From JBDREF01 sp043820045 (lineage in GTDB: Bacteria; Planctomycetota; Phycisphaerae; Sedimentisphaerales; Anaerobacaceae), in the NCBI GenBank assembly GCA_043820045.1, contig JBDREF010000107.1, positions 1 through 33,177 on the forward strand: a stretch of DNA of 33,177 nucleotides, written 5' to 3'. Each line of letters starts with the position of its first letter. The first letter of the stretch is position 1. The translations under genes and the position numbers were made by a program. The notes below the pieces were generated by a model. The model had not been told where the DNA came from. It was given only the letters and a program-made list of their open reading frames with translations, and searched no databases. This document shows, in pieces, positions 1 through 7,743 of this stretch.

Positions 1-702
1 CCCTTGTGGAGTGACTCCGCTGTAAGCGTTCGCTCCGCCGTGGGGCTGCGGCATGTACAAGCGACCGGTGCGGTCGTTGGTCCAGAGTACCTCTCCCGTT
101 CGGGCATCAAGCGCATAAAGAAAGACACCGTCGCTCGGCCAGATTCCCGCGGCGTAATACACAATGTCACCCATTACAACGGGTCCACCGCGCGCCGGCC
201 AGCGCGAGATCATGCGCTCGTTACCCATGCACATTCTCTCGTTCGGACCGCCGCGATGTTTCCAGAGCAGTGCGCCGTCCTCCAATTTTATTGCGTAGAT
301 GTGGCCGTCATCACTGGCCGCGAAGATTCTGTCGCGCCAGGCTGCCGGGGCAAAACGCACGGGACCGCCAGTGAAAAACGTCCAGCGAACTTTCCCGCTG
401 TCGGCGTCAATAGCGACGACCTTGTCATCGGCAGAGCTGCCGAATATCACAACCCCGCCGACAATGATCGGCTGATACGCGAAGTCAAACGTGATTCGGG
501 ACGAGTCCGGCCAAGCCGGCGCGGCTCCCGTTCGGTTTCGGTAAATCCATTGCAACTCCAGATTACCCGGCAGCGGATCGGATGAATAGCCCGTACGCGC
601 TGCATCAGCCCGATACATGGGCCAGTCGGCGCCTTCAAGCGAACCGCTCGCCAGTGCCAAAGCAGCAAGCGCAAAGACGAAACGACAGAGTTGATATCTC
701 AT
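1..702 (-). CDS. Secreted PQQ-like beta-propeller protein, 3' end cut by the window edge
   Basis: The frame is open from an ATG at 702 to the left edge (234 codons, no stop), so the C-terminal part is missing. The start follows a strong GGAGGA ribosome site with 6-nt spacing. The N-terminus is a Sec signal peptide (hydrophobic run about residues 5-20, ending near SLEGA), followed by a WPMYRADAARTG motif, typical of the first blade of PQQ-like (BamB/YncE-type) propellers. Further blades show repeats of the form VVAIDADSGKVRWTF (about residues 95-110), IYAIKLEDGALLWKH and LYALDARTGEVLWTN. It lies 43 bp downstream of the 746-4036 gene on the same strand and is probably co-transcribed with it. 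The blade pattern is visible directly. A role in surface or periplasmic binding is family knowledge, and the ligand is unknown. No PQQ-dependent dehydrogenase catalytic region can be seen in the part present. Confidence 0.85.
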   Translation of the reverse strand, partial: MRYQLCRFVFALAALALASGSLEGADWPMYRADAARTGYSSDPLPGNLELQWIYRNRTGAAPAWPDSSRITFDFAYQPIIVGGVVIFGSSADDKVVAIDADSGKVRWTFFTGGPVRFAPAAWRDRIFAASDDGHIYAIKLEDGALLWKHRGGPNERMCMGNERMISRWPARGGPVVMGDIVYYAAGIWPSDGVFLYALDARTGEVLWTNDRTGRLYMPQPHGGANAYSGVTPQG

Positions 703-745
703 CGAGTCCTCCTTCAAGTGTTCGCCGTAAGCCCCGTGAGGGACG

Positions 746-3700
746 CTACCGCGAGGCATCCCGTGGGGCGAGGCACACGACGCTGCCGTCCCGCAATGAA
801 GCGAACAAACGGCCGCTCGCGGCGATCATACCGTCGAAAACGGGCGGAGACTCAAGCGGCATTTCGGAGACCTTCTTTCCATCCGCCGCCGATACGGCCA
901 CGAGACGGGCTCCTTTGCGCCCCTCGAAGGCGGCATAGGGGTCCTGCGGGTCAAGAACATCCGGAGGGCCAGCCACGAACAGAGTATCGCCCGCTTTGAC
1001 CATGGCACGGATTCGAACCGGCAGCCACTGCGTCCAGACCGGCGGCTCGGCGCGCGTGTAGCCTATCATTTTGTCGAGCCCGAAGGCCTCCCTATCCAGG
1101 GTCCACACCCCGCGACCGCCCCCGCGCTCGTAATCCGATTGCGGCAGCCATTGAAGCGGCTCGCGCGCCCCCTGCTCGCCCACAATCTGCGGCTCGGTTG
1201 TGTTCAGGTCGGCGAAAAGCAGATACCCCTCCTTTTCCGGGAAGAACATCAGGCTGTGCACGTTACGGCGATAGAACACCCGGACAGCATAAGTTCTCTC
1301 GTCGTCGACCACAAGCAACTGTCCGGTTTTCGGCGCTTGGTTCGCCAACTGGAAACCCGGCCAACGTTTGGAGTACATCCAAAACGTGCGGTTGTACCAC
1401 GAATCGTCCAACAGGCCCGAGGTCGAGAAGACATGCATTCCCACGTCCTGAGCGCCTTTGCTCGATAGGACGTCAACCTCTACTTCCTTCAGATCCGGCG
1501 TCATCTTCTTCTGACGCATGTAGAGGTACCCGCCTTCGCTGACGAGCACATCCGAATTCGCACCGAGGATGAAAAACGCCAGATCGCGCTGCCCATCGAC
1601 GCTGCGATGCGGCCCCTCCAGCAGGCCCTTGTGAAGAATTTTGCCCGTCGCCGGCTCCAGGCCATAGACTCGGATTCCGCCGTCCAGATAGGTGGAGCGT
1701 CCCGCGGTGAAGTAGGCCACAGCCTGCCCTGAGCCTGTCGAAGGGCCGCCGCTCATCAGAACACTGCCGTGGACGGGCCATATGGATTCGAGCTGGTCGA
1801 AGGAGCCGAGACGCCGATCAACCGGCGCCGCGAGGAACCGCCAAACAAGTTGGCCGTCGGACGCTCGCAGGCAATACACGCGCCCGTCTTTCGAGCCGAA
1901 CAGCACCATTCCCTTGTAGATAGTCGGTGGTGAATCGATACGGCCGTTCGCAGTAAATTTCCACAACTGCTCGCCGGTTGCCATATTCAGGGCATAAACT
2001 GTGTGAGCGTCCGGAGCGGCCACGAAAACCTTGCCGGCCGCGGCTACGGGAGCCGTAAGCTGGCCGGCAAATTTCACTCTCCAGTCGGTAGCCACATCCG
2101 AGGAAACACTTGTGCGAGTCGTGCCGCTTCGAGCGGCATCGTGACGAAACGTCGGCCAGTCACCATCGGAGGCGGATTCGGCATCGTCAACGCTTCCATA
2201 AGCCGGGCCTTTCTCAAGGCGCTGTGCGTCAGGCACCGCTTGCGGCTCGCCGTCCGGCTCGGCCTTCACAGCAGCATATCCCAGGAACTTCCCACCGGGC
2301 TCACAGAAACACTGATCCGGCGGAACATACAACATGCCGTTGGACGGGGTCATTCCATATTTGCAGGCGCCGCGCAGCCAGTTGTTCTGGCCGTGGTCGT
2401 CGCCCTTGAAGTCAAGGAATTCCGCGCCTTCGTAAGAACTGATCAGATACCGAACTGTCGCCTTGTTGCGGTAGCAGCGATGATGATGTTCGGGACTTCG
2501 CAGGTTGTTGACGAGTATCCGCTTCTTCTCTTCCCCCGAACGCAAATCCCATCCGATAACGAGAGCATTCGGGCTCTTGCCGACGGGCTTGCCTTTATCG
2601 TCCACGCTGACTATGCCGCGCCAGACCAATCCGTCGATTACGAACAGGTCATCACCTTCGCCCCCGCCGATTGACGGCACGTCCTTGTCCCAGAGCAGCT
2701 TACCGTTGGTGGCATCGTGCGCGGCGACGAGCTTGCCGCCCTGCATTACCACAACATCGTCGGCGAGAACGAGCGTCTTCGGCGCAGTGTGCCCCGCCTG
2801 CACCTTCCACAGTTGGCGGCCGTCCTTCAAGTCTCTTGCGACCAGGTCTTTGCCGGTCATATAGACGACCCTTCCGTTAGCAATCGCCAGCATCAAAGGT
2901 CGTATCTGTCCGGTCTGCTCCTGCCAGAGCACCTTTGAAGTCCGGCCATCGACGGCAACCAGCTTTGCTCCGGCCGCGTCCTTTGCACCTCTTCGCCTGG
3001 CGGTACCGTCCGACTCATCCTTAGCGTGCACGAGTACTATTCCTTCGCTTAGAAGTATCTCGCTCGTGCCCTGAGTAGCCTCAACCGTTGCTATTGTCTG
3101 CCCCGTGGCTGCATCGAGAATTGACATGGGGGCCTGGTATGAAAGCGTGGTGTAGATCCTGTCGCCGTCGGCGACGATCCGACGCTGGTTCTCGTTCGGA
3201 ACGTTGGTTCGCTTGCCGGTCAGCGTCGTCCAGTCTTTGCCTTCATATTGCTCAGGGTCCCACTGTCGCCAGCCCCAGGCCTCGAGCGGCCGCTTCCAGA
3301 GCGCGCGACCGTTGAAGGCGTCCCGGCAAACCAGAGACCAGCGATCGGGAATGCGCTGGTCGGTAATGCCGATTAGCCCCTCGTCGAAAAAGTAGAACAT
3401 CCTGCTGGCAGTGTAAACAGGCGATTGAATCCCCGACGGTGTTTCATGGCTGCGAAGCCATAACGGCGGCGCTACCCACTGGAGACTTCGAGGCGGTCCG
3501 ACGACCGAATCGTCGGCAACAGCGTTGTTGCTCGCATCGTGCAGGAAATGGGTCCACTCGTCGATGTTGTCAGGCCGGGGCTTGACGATCATCTTCCACT
3601 CGCCGCCGCGCCAGGCGCAGGCCACACCTCCGGGAGCCAGCACACGCATTACCTCGCTCATGGCGACATTGCCCGGATCCTGCACGACAACCATGTTGAT

Positions 3701-4036
3701 GAGATTATCCGTATAGGGCAGCACCGAACCCGAGAACTGCTCGACGGAAACAGGCCCGTAAACGCCCTGCCTCTGGATATGGCTTCGGGCCTCGGCGACT
3801 TTTGCCGGATCCGTTTCGAGCCCGTGAATCGTATAGCCGTCATTAACACGCAGGGCCGCGGTCAATTTCCCATCATCGCAGCCAAGGTGAACCACGATAC
3901 CGCCTTTCACGCCGGCGGTGTCGAGAATTTGCCTGGCCTTCATTGTCGTATCGTTTTCGTTTGCCGGGGTTGAGCCGGCCGCCACACAAACAACGAGCAG
4001 CACCAGTAATCCAGTTATTGTTCGATAATGTCTCAT
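746..4036 (-). CDS. Secreted methyltransferase-like domain fused to a PQQ-like beta-propeller (1096 aa)
   Basis: The ATG at 4036 is preceded by AAGGGA and opens with a signal peptide (residues 1 to about 25, hydrophobic LLVLLVVCVAAG). Residues about 33-150 resemble a class I SAM-dependent methyltransferase fold. They show a motif-I-like VVHLGCDDG (49-56), an acidic post-strand residue in GLETD (72-76), LPYTDNLINMVVVQD (106-120) and VMRVLAPGG (129-137). A linker, KPRPDNIDEWTHFLHD (152-167), leads into a large propeller from about residue 185 to the end, with many VAVDGRTSKVLW-type blades and a second WPTFRHDAARSGTT start about two thirds along. The domain order matches the C-terminal two thirds of the 23968-29112 product, so the two are paralogues. 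The second glycine of motif I is Asp, so SAM binding is doubtful. Residues near 761-771 hold an inserted palindromic repeat. Function is unknown; an extracellular location follows from the signal peptide. Confidence 0.9.
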   Translation of the reverse strand: MRHYRTITGLLVLLVVCVAAGSTPANENDTTMKARQILDTAGVKGGIVVHLGCDDGKLTAALRVNDGYTIHGLETDPAKVAEARSHIQRQGVYGPVSVEQFSGSVLPYTDNLINMVVVQDPGNVAMSEVMRVLAPGGVACAWRGGEWKMIVKPRPDNIDEWTHFLHDASNNAVADDSVVGPPRSLQWVAPPLWLRSHETPSGIQSPVYTASRMFYFFDEGLIGITDQRIPDRWSLVCRDAFNGRALWKRPLEAWGWRQWDPEQYEGKDWTTLTGKRTNVPNENQRRIVADGDRIYTTLSYQAPMSILDAATGQTIATVEATQGTSEILLSEGIVLVHAKDESDGTARRRGAKDAAGAKLVAVDGRTSKVLWQEQTGQIRPLMLAIANGRVVYMTGKDLVARDLKDGRQLWKVQAGHTAPKTLVLADDVVVMQGGKLVAAHDATNGKLLWDKDVPSIGGGEGDDLFVIDGLVWRGIVSVDDKGKPVGKSPNALVIGWDLRSGEEKKRILVNNLRSPEHHHRCYRNKATVRYLISSYEGAEFLDFKGDDHGQNNWLRGACKYGMTPSNGMLYVPPDQCFCEPGGKFLGYAAVKAEPDGEPQAVPDAQRLEKGPAYGSVDDAESASDGDWPTFRHDAARSGTTRTSVSSDVATDWRVKFAGQLTAPVAAAGKVFVAAPDAHTVYALNMATGEQLWKFTANGRIDSPPTIYKGMVLFGSKDGRVYCLRASDGQLVWRFLAAPVDRRLGSFDQLESIWPVHGSVLMSGGPSTGSGQAVAYFTAGRSTYLDGGIRVYGLEPATGKILHKGLLEGPHRSVDGQRDLAFFILGANSDVLVSEGGYLYMRQKKMTPDLKEVEVDVLSSKGAQDVGMHVFSTSGLLDDSWYNRTFWMYSKRWPGFQLANQAPKTGQLLVVDDERTYAVRVFYRRNVHSLMFFPEKEGYLLFADLNTTEPQIVGEQGAREPLQWLPQSDYERGGGRGVWTLDREAFGLDKMIGYTRAEPPVWTQWLPVRIRAMVKAGDTLFVAGPPDVLDPQDPYAAFEGRKGARLVAVSAADGKKVSEMPLESPPVFDGMIAASGRLFASLRDGSVVCLAPRDASR
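1727..1745. repeat. Short palindromic repeat inserted in frame in a propeller gene
   Basis: The 19-nt string ccctgagcctgtcgaaggg has 4-5 bp complementary ends and encodes part of a PSTGSGQA peptide on the minus strand. The paralogous gene at 23968-29112 aligns on both sides (PVHGSVL before, AGRS-YL after) but has a shorter, unrelated link there. This shows the segment to be an insertion relative to the paralogue. From memory, this string and its peptide readings recur in unrelated proteins of environmental bacteria; that was not checked here. Confidence 0.65.
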
Positions 4037-4092
4037 TCTGCACCATCCCTTTTAAGTCTAAACAATCAAGCAGGCTTTTCTGATGACCTAAC

Positions 4093-4120
4093 ATAGTAGC
4101 ACTAATGCCTGAAATGTCAA
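4093..4120 (-). promoter_or_regulatory. Sigma70-type promoter for the 746-4036 operon
   Basis: Read on the minus strand, there is a perfect TTGACA (4115-4120), a 16-nt spacer, and TACTAT (4093-4098). TGC directly before the -10 gives an extended -10 element. Transcription would start near 4086, about 50 nt before the ATG at 4036. Confidence 0.65.
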
Positions 4121-4162
4121 GCTTTTACGTTAGTCTTCCTTCTCTCGTTCAGGGAACACAAT

Positions 4163-4291
4163 ATCCACAATCTGAAATTCTGAAACAGGACCTCTGACGG
4201 CCAAGCAGGTGAAATTCAGGTTGTAGCTTCTCGGTCTTTTGGGTAGCATTGGGATAAGATGAAAAGGTACTGGAACCTGAAAATTGTGGAT
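4163..4291. repeat. 9-bp inverted repeat flanking about 110 bp
   Basis: ATCCACAAT at 4163-4171 is matched by ATTGTGGAT at 4283-4291. TGAAATTC occurs twice inside (from about 4173 and 4211). The element fills most of the space between the divergent genes at 4036 and 4311. It could be a remnant of a small mobile element or a regulatory structure, and a chance match is possible. Confidence 0.3.
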
Positions 4292-4310
4292 GACCATGTG
4301 GGAGATACCA

Positions 4311-5192
4311 ATGAGTAGAATCTGTTCTATTCGCCATCGCCTTTGCAGAAGCGCGATCTTATGTTTCATATCGTTGTTTGTCGCAGTGTATCTTGTGGGT
4401 TGCGGCACGACAGGCTCTCAAGCGAGCCAAATCCACCCGTCAAAATCAGGGTCTTCGAATTTGATGCCGGAGGTTGGTGTCTCCGGCACGTTTTCGATAG
4501 TGGCGGTTGACCCCAACACAGGCATCTGCGGTGCGGCCGTGGCGAGCAAATATCCGGCGGTCGGTAGAGTTGTGCCTTATGTGAGGGCCGGTGTCGGGGC
4601 GTTTTGCACCCAGCATTGGCATAACCCGGACTGGGGCGAGCACGCGCTCGATCTGCTCGCCAAGGGCCATCTTCCGGAGCAGGTCCTTGCAGAGTTGTTG
4701 CGAGATGATGCCAGGCGTGACAAACGTCAATTGGCAATCATTGATATGTCCGGCCGGGCGGCGAATCGCAACCCAGCCAATGCTGATCCATCAGGCATCT
4801 GGTGGGGAGCTGCGTCCGGCAGATACTATGCCTGTCAGGGTAATACTCTGGCAGGGCAGGAAGTGGTCTTCGCTATGGCCCGGGCGTACGAGCAGACTGA
4901 GGGCAGTCTTGCCGACCGCCTGATGGCCGCCCTGATAGCCGGCGATTGTGCAGGCGGTGACCATCGCGGGCGTCTGGCTGCGGGCATACGCGTTGCCAAA
5001 GAAGGAATAAAAGACTACTGGCTTGAACTATATGTGGACAAGAGTGATGATGCTGTAATTGATCTGGCAAGAAAATATGCCGCTCTGGAACACGAAGCCA
5101 AAGGTCTGTGGCGCGGCGGAAGACTTCCATTCAAGCACCCGTACCCACAGAAAGATAATCCCGCATCCGCGTCGGACGGGGCCGGAGACTGA
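4311..5192 (+). CDS. DUF1028 family lipoprotein
   Basis: The ATG at 4311 is chosen over an in-frame ATG at 4284 because GGGAG lies 6-7 nt before it. The resulting N-terminus is a classic lipoprotein leader with lipobox LVGC (Cys about residue 31). The mature part matches the DUF1028 family, which is related to Ntn-hydrolases: SGTFSIVAVDPNTGICGAAV near residues 60-80, then AVASKYPAVG, GVGAFCTQ and WGEHALDLLAKG, with a late DHRGRLAAGIRV segment. Family members are small (about 220-300 aa) and many are annotated as putative amidohydrolases or proteases; the true substrate is not established. It is anchored to a membrane facing the periplasm or outside. The next gene starts 27 nt downstream on the same strand, so the pair is probably an operon with the glycosidase. 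The family call is firm and the function is not. Confidence 0.88.
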   Translation: MSRICSIRHRLCRSAILCFISLFVAVYLVGCGTTGSQASQIHPSKSGSSNLMPEVGVSGTFSIVAVDPNTGICGAAVASKYPAVGRVVPYVRAGVGAFCTQHWHNPDWGEHALDLLAKGHLPEQVLAELLRDDARRDKRQLAIIDMSGRAANRNPANADPSGIWWGAASGRYYACQGNTLAGQEVVFAMARAYEQTEGSLADRLMAALIAGDCAGGDHRGRLAAGIRVAKEGIKDYWLELYVDKSDDAVIDLARKYAALEHEAKGLWRGGRLPFKHPYPQKDNPASASDGAGD

Positions 5193-5219
5193 CCAACATT
5201 ACTATGAAGGGATTATGCG

Positions 5220-6629
5220 ATGAAAAAAGTGATATTCAGCATGGCAGCCGTTGCGCTTGTGTTTGGCACGCCCCTAAAAGCTAATGGACAAAACGCAGAG
5301 AGGATCAAGCCATACAATGACAATCCCCGCTACTGGCAATATAAGGGCAAGCCGGTCCTGTTGTTGGGTGGAAGTAAGACGGACCATATCTTCCTCCTGG
5401 AAGACCTTAAGGAGCATTTGGATGAGATCGCAAGCGTAGGCGGCAATTACGTTCGCAATACGATGAGCCAACGAGAAGGGCTTGAACTGAAAGCCCACAA
5501 GAGGCTTGCCGATGGAAAATTTGACCTGAGACAGTGGAACCCAATCTACTGGCAGAGGTTCTCTGATTGTCTGAAATGGTGCGAGGAAAGAAACATTATC
5601 ATTCAGATAGAAGTCTGGGATCGCTTTGACTTCTCGCAGGACTATTGGCAGCACAGTCCGTGGCGCCCAGATAACAACATCAATTACACGACTGAGAAGC
5701 CCGGATTGGCCAACAACTATCCGGACCATCCTTCAAGGGATAGGCAGCCCTTCTTTCATACTATCCCGGGAATGCGCGGCTACGAGAAGAAGCTTGACCT
5801 CATCCGGCAGTTCCAGGAGCAGTTCGTCAGCAAGATGCTCTCGTACAGCCTGGAATATCCGAACGTTCTCTACTGCATGGACAACGAGACTTCCACCTCG
5901 CCGGAGTGGGGGCAGTACTGGATGAAATTCATAAAAGACAGAGCCGCCGAGAAAGGCGTTGAAGTGTATGTCACGGACATGTTCGACGACGGCTGGAAGC
6001 CGCAGTCGTCCGAAAAGCTCAGGCAGGCATTTGACAATCCCGAAGTTTATCCCTTTATCGACATCTCTCAGGTCAACAGCAGAACTTTCAACGAGGACCA
6101 CTGGAAGAATCTGATGTGGCTCATGGACCAGAGGAAGAAGCATCCGCATCCGCTCAACCACACAAAGATTTATTCCGCCGGAGAGACGAGCTTTGGCTCG
6201 GGAACCCCCAAGGACGGTATCGAGCGGTTCTGGAGGAACCTGATCGCAGGCTCGGCTTCCAGCCGATTTCATCGTCCCACCAGCGGGATCGGCTTGAACG
6301 ACATTGCCAAAGCCTGCATTCTTGCCGCTCGGAAAGTTGAGACGCTAATCAGGTTCTGGGACATCGAACCTCGCATGGATCTTCTCAGCGAGCGAGAAAC
6401 TGATGAAGCATATCTTTCAGCCAGGCCCGGCGAGCAATACGTGCTCTACTTCACAGAAGGCGGCTCGGTCGGCCTGAATCTAAAAGGACACGGCGGCAGT
6501 TTCCAACTCCAGTGGATAGACATACGAACAGGCGACTGGGCGGACAAAATGGCCATCGCCGGCGACGGGGTGGCAACCATCGATGCCCCCGACAAAGGCC
6601 CGTGGGTAGCAGCAATAGTCAGGCAGTAG
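5220..6629 (+). CDS. Secreted TIM-barrel glycoside hydrolase (GH-A clan type) with C-terminal beta domain
   Basis: The start is supported by GAAGGGA about 8 nt upstream. The first about 24 residues form a Sec signal peptide ending near KANGQ. Residues about 30-370 look like a clan GH-A (beta/alpha)8 barrel: KPVLLLGGSKTDH at strand 1, YVRNTMS at strand 2, and an Asn-Glu pair at N222-E223 in YCMDNETS as the likely acid/base. E322 in YSAGETSFGSG is the likely nucleophile. Residues about 385-469 form a small beta domain (YVLYFTEGGSVGLNL, WIDIRTGDW) like the putative collagen-binding domain that follows DUF4038 barrels. The catalytic assignments rest on position and local motif and are inferred. 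The substrate cannot be named. It lies 27 nt after the DUF1028 lipoprotein gene. No terminator is visible before the convergent neighbour. Confidence 0.82.
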   Translation: MKKVIFSMAAVALVFGTPLKANGQNAERIKPYNDNPRYWQYKGKPVLLLGGSKTDHIFLLEDLKEHLDEIASVGGNYVRNTMSQREGLELKAHKRLADGKFDLRQWNPIYWQRFSDCLKWCEERNIIIQIEVWDRFDFSQDYWQHSPWRPDNNINYTTEKPGLANNYPDHPSRDRQPFFHTIPGMRGYEKKLDLIRQFQEQFVSKMLSYSLEYPNVLYCMDNETSTSPEWGQYWMKFIKDRAAEKGVEVYVTDMFDDGWKPQSSEKLRQAFDNPEVYPFIDISQVNSRTFNEDHWKNLMWLMDQRKKHPHPLNHTKIYSAGETSFGSGTPKDGIERFWRNLIAGSASSRFHRPTSGIGLNDIAKACILAARKVETLIRFWDIEPRMDLLSERETDEAYLSARPGEQYVLYFTEGGSVGLNLKGHGGSFQLQWIDIRTGDWADKMAIAGDGVATIDAPDKGPWVAAIVRQ

Positions 6630-6684
6630 TGGCGGGCTGTCAGTCATTGTCCAAATCGCCCTGATAATCGCAGGAGTGTTGAAG

Positions 6685-7533
6685 TCAACTTTGTGCTGCT
6701 TTTTGCATGAGGTCATATACCCAGTCTTCGAAGAACAAGGGGTACAGATGCAGCTTTTCGCTGGCCAACCTGAGCCCTCTCTTTGACAGCCACAGTCTTA
6801 GTTGGTCTTTACGGCCGGGAAACTCCTCGGCTATCCTCTTCTTATACATGCTTCTGAGTTTCCTAAGCCTCTTTTTCCTGACCTCCTCATCCTTGTCGGC
6901 CGCCCTGAGATATCGCCTTATCTTATCGGCGTTCATCTCCGGACCCTGCTTGAAATGCGATGCGAGCCTCTTTGGCACCGTGTCCGGGATCACGAAAGCC
7001 TCGTCCACCCCCGTTCGCTCGATCTCACCAGGTTCATAGTGAAGAAGAGGATCGAAGAAAAACGCCGCCGGACTAAAGTCCCTCCTGTGTTTTGCAAGAG
7101 GAATAACAAAGACATCCAGCCCCTGTCCCGAATGAAATAAATCCCACGGACCGTCACCTATCAATACTATATAGCACAGCTTGTTCAAGTCTCTGCGGTT
7201 GTAGCCGACGACTTTGTTGTACGCCCATTGAAGCTTGGTCAGAGTGATTCGCCGTACGTCGATAATCACCACCCTCGAAGCCACCGTATCGCGCGCCATG
7301 CCGTCAATCTCCTCGACGACGTCTCGTATTTGTGTTTTCACAGGCCTGATCAATTCGCAGTACTTCATCCTGGCGTCCAGATGTATCCGCTCATAAATAT
7401 CGGCGGCCAGGACGGGATCGGCGGTGAGTATATGGATTCTGTTTCCCCTGTCGCGATGACTGAGTATGTCCAGCCCGTCATCAGCTATACTGTATCTGTC
7501 GTCCAATTTCTTGTCTCTCCAATCGTTTAACAC
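6685..7533 (-). CDS. Unrecognised cytoplasmic protein, 282 aa
   Basis: I do not recognise this family. The protein has no signal peptide or membrane segment. The N-terminal half (about residues 1-170) has alternating hydrophobic strands (VVIIDVRRI, LCYIVLIGDGPWDLF, LDVFVIPLAKH) that suggest a Rossmann-like or receiver-like alpha/beta fold. The C-terminal third is highly basic and charged (DEEVRKKRLRKLRSMYKKR), ending in a helix-rich tail. The start is uncertain: GTG at 7533 lacks a proper ribosome site, while an in-frame TTG at about 7506 has GGAGAG about 8 nt upstream. It stands alone on its strand, converging on the glycosidase gene at 6629. Just upstream are repeats at 7610-7672 and 7717-7732. 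The coding call rests on the long open frame and protein-like composition. Confidence 0.7.
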   Translation of the reverse strand: MLNDWRDKKLDDRYSIADDGLDILSHRDRGNRIHILTADPVLAADIYERIHLDARMKYCELIRPVKTQIRDVVEEIDGMARDTVASRVVIIDVRRITLTKLQWAYNKVVGYNRRDLNKLCYIVLIGDGPWDLFHSGQGLDVFVIPLAKHRRDFSPAAFFFDPLLHYEPGEIERTGVDEAFVIPDTVPKRLASHFKQGPEMNADKIRRYLRAADKDEEVRKKRLRKLRSMYKKRIAEEFPGRKDQLRLWLSKRGLRLASEKLHLYPLFFEDWVYDLMQKAAQS

Positions 7534-7609
7534 TCCGGCGTTTCGCTTGATACCGGGTCGCCCCCGGCCCTGGGCCCAAGGTCGCGCCGGGACTAAATTC
7601 CAAGGCGGT

Positions 7610-7672
7610 GAATATCGAGTGTCGAATATCGAACTTCAAAGTTGGATATTCCTTGTTCGATATTGGATATTC
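7610..7672. repeat. AT-rich palindromic interspersed repeat (GAATATC type)
   Basis: Four copies of GAATATC or its complement lie within 63 bp: forward at 7610 and 7624, reverse at 7645 and 7666. They form a long imperfect inverted repeat in an otherwise GC-rich context. A similar element lies at 32346-32408. Neither lies in a credible gene. The pattern suggests a small non-coding repeat family. Confidence 0.55.
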
Positions 7673-7716
7673 AGCACACGCGGCTAAACCATCCATCATC
7701 CATCCTCCTTCTCGTC

Positions 7717-7732
7717 TCCCGGCGTGCCGGGA
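7717..7732. repeat. 16-nt palindrome tcccggcgtgccggga
   Basis: The 16-nt string is a palindrome except at its centre and lies 12 nt past the stop of the MscS-family gene. The same string with one change lies inside the gene at 26791-26806, and a 14/16 match forms part of the hairpin at 30208-30223. It could act as a weak terminator for the gene ending at 7744 (minus), though no T-run follows. Confidence 0.45.
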
Positions 7733-7743
7733 TTCCCTGGGGG

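Noticed and set aside
4..585. A 193-codon plus-strand open frame at the left edge
   Set aside because: It is a shadow of the minus-strand propeller gene at 1-702, which has a strong ribosome site, signal peptide and propeller blades.
4130..4408. A 92-codon minus-strand frame between divergent genes
   Set aside because: It overlaps the start of the DUF1028 lipoprotein gene and has no ribosome site or protein-like motif.
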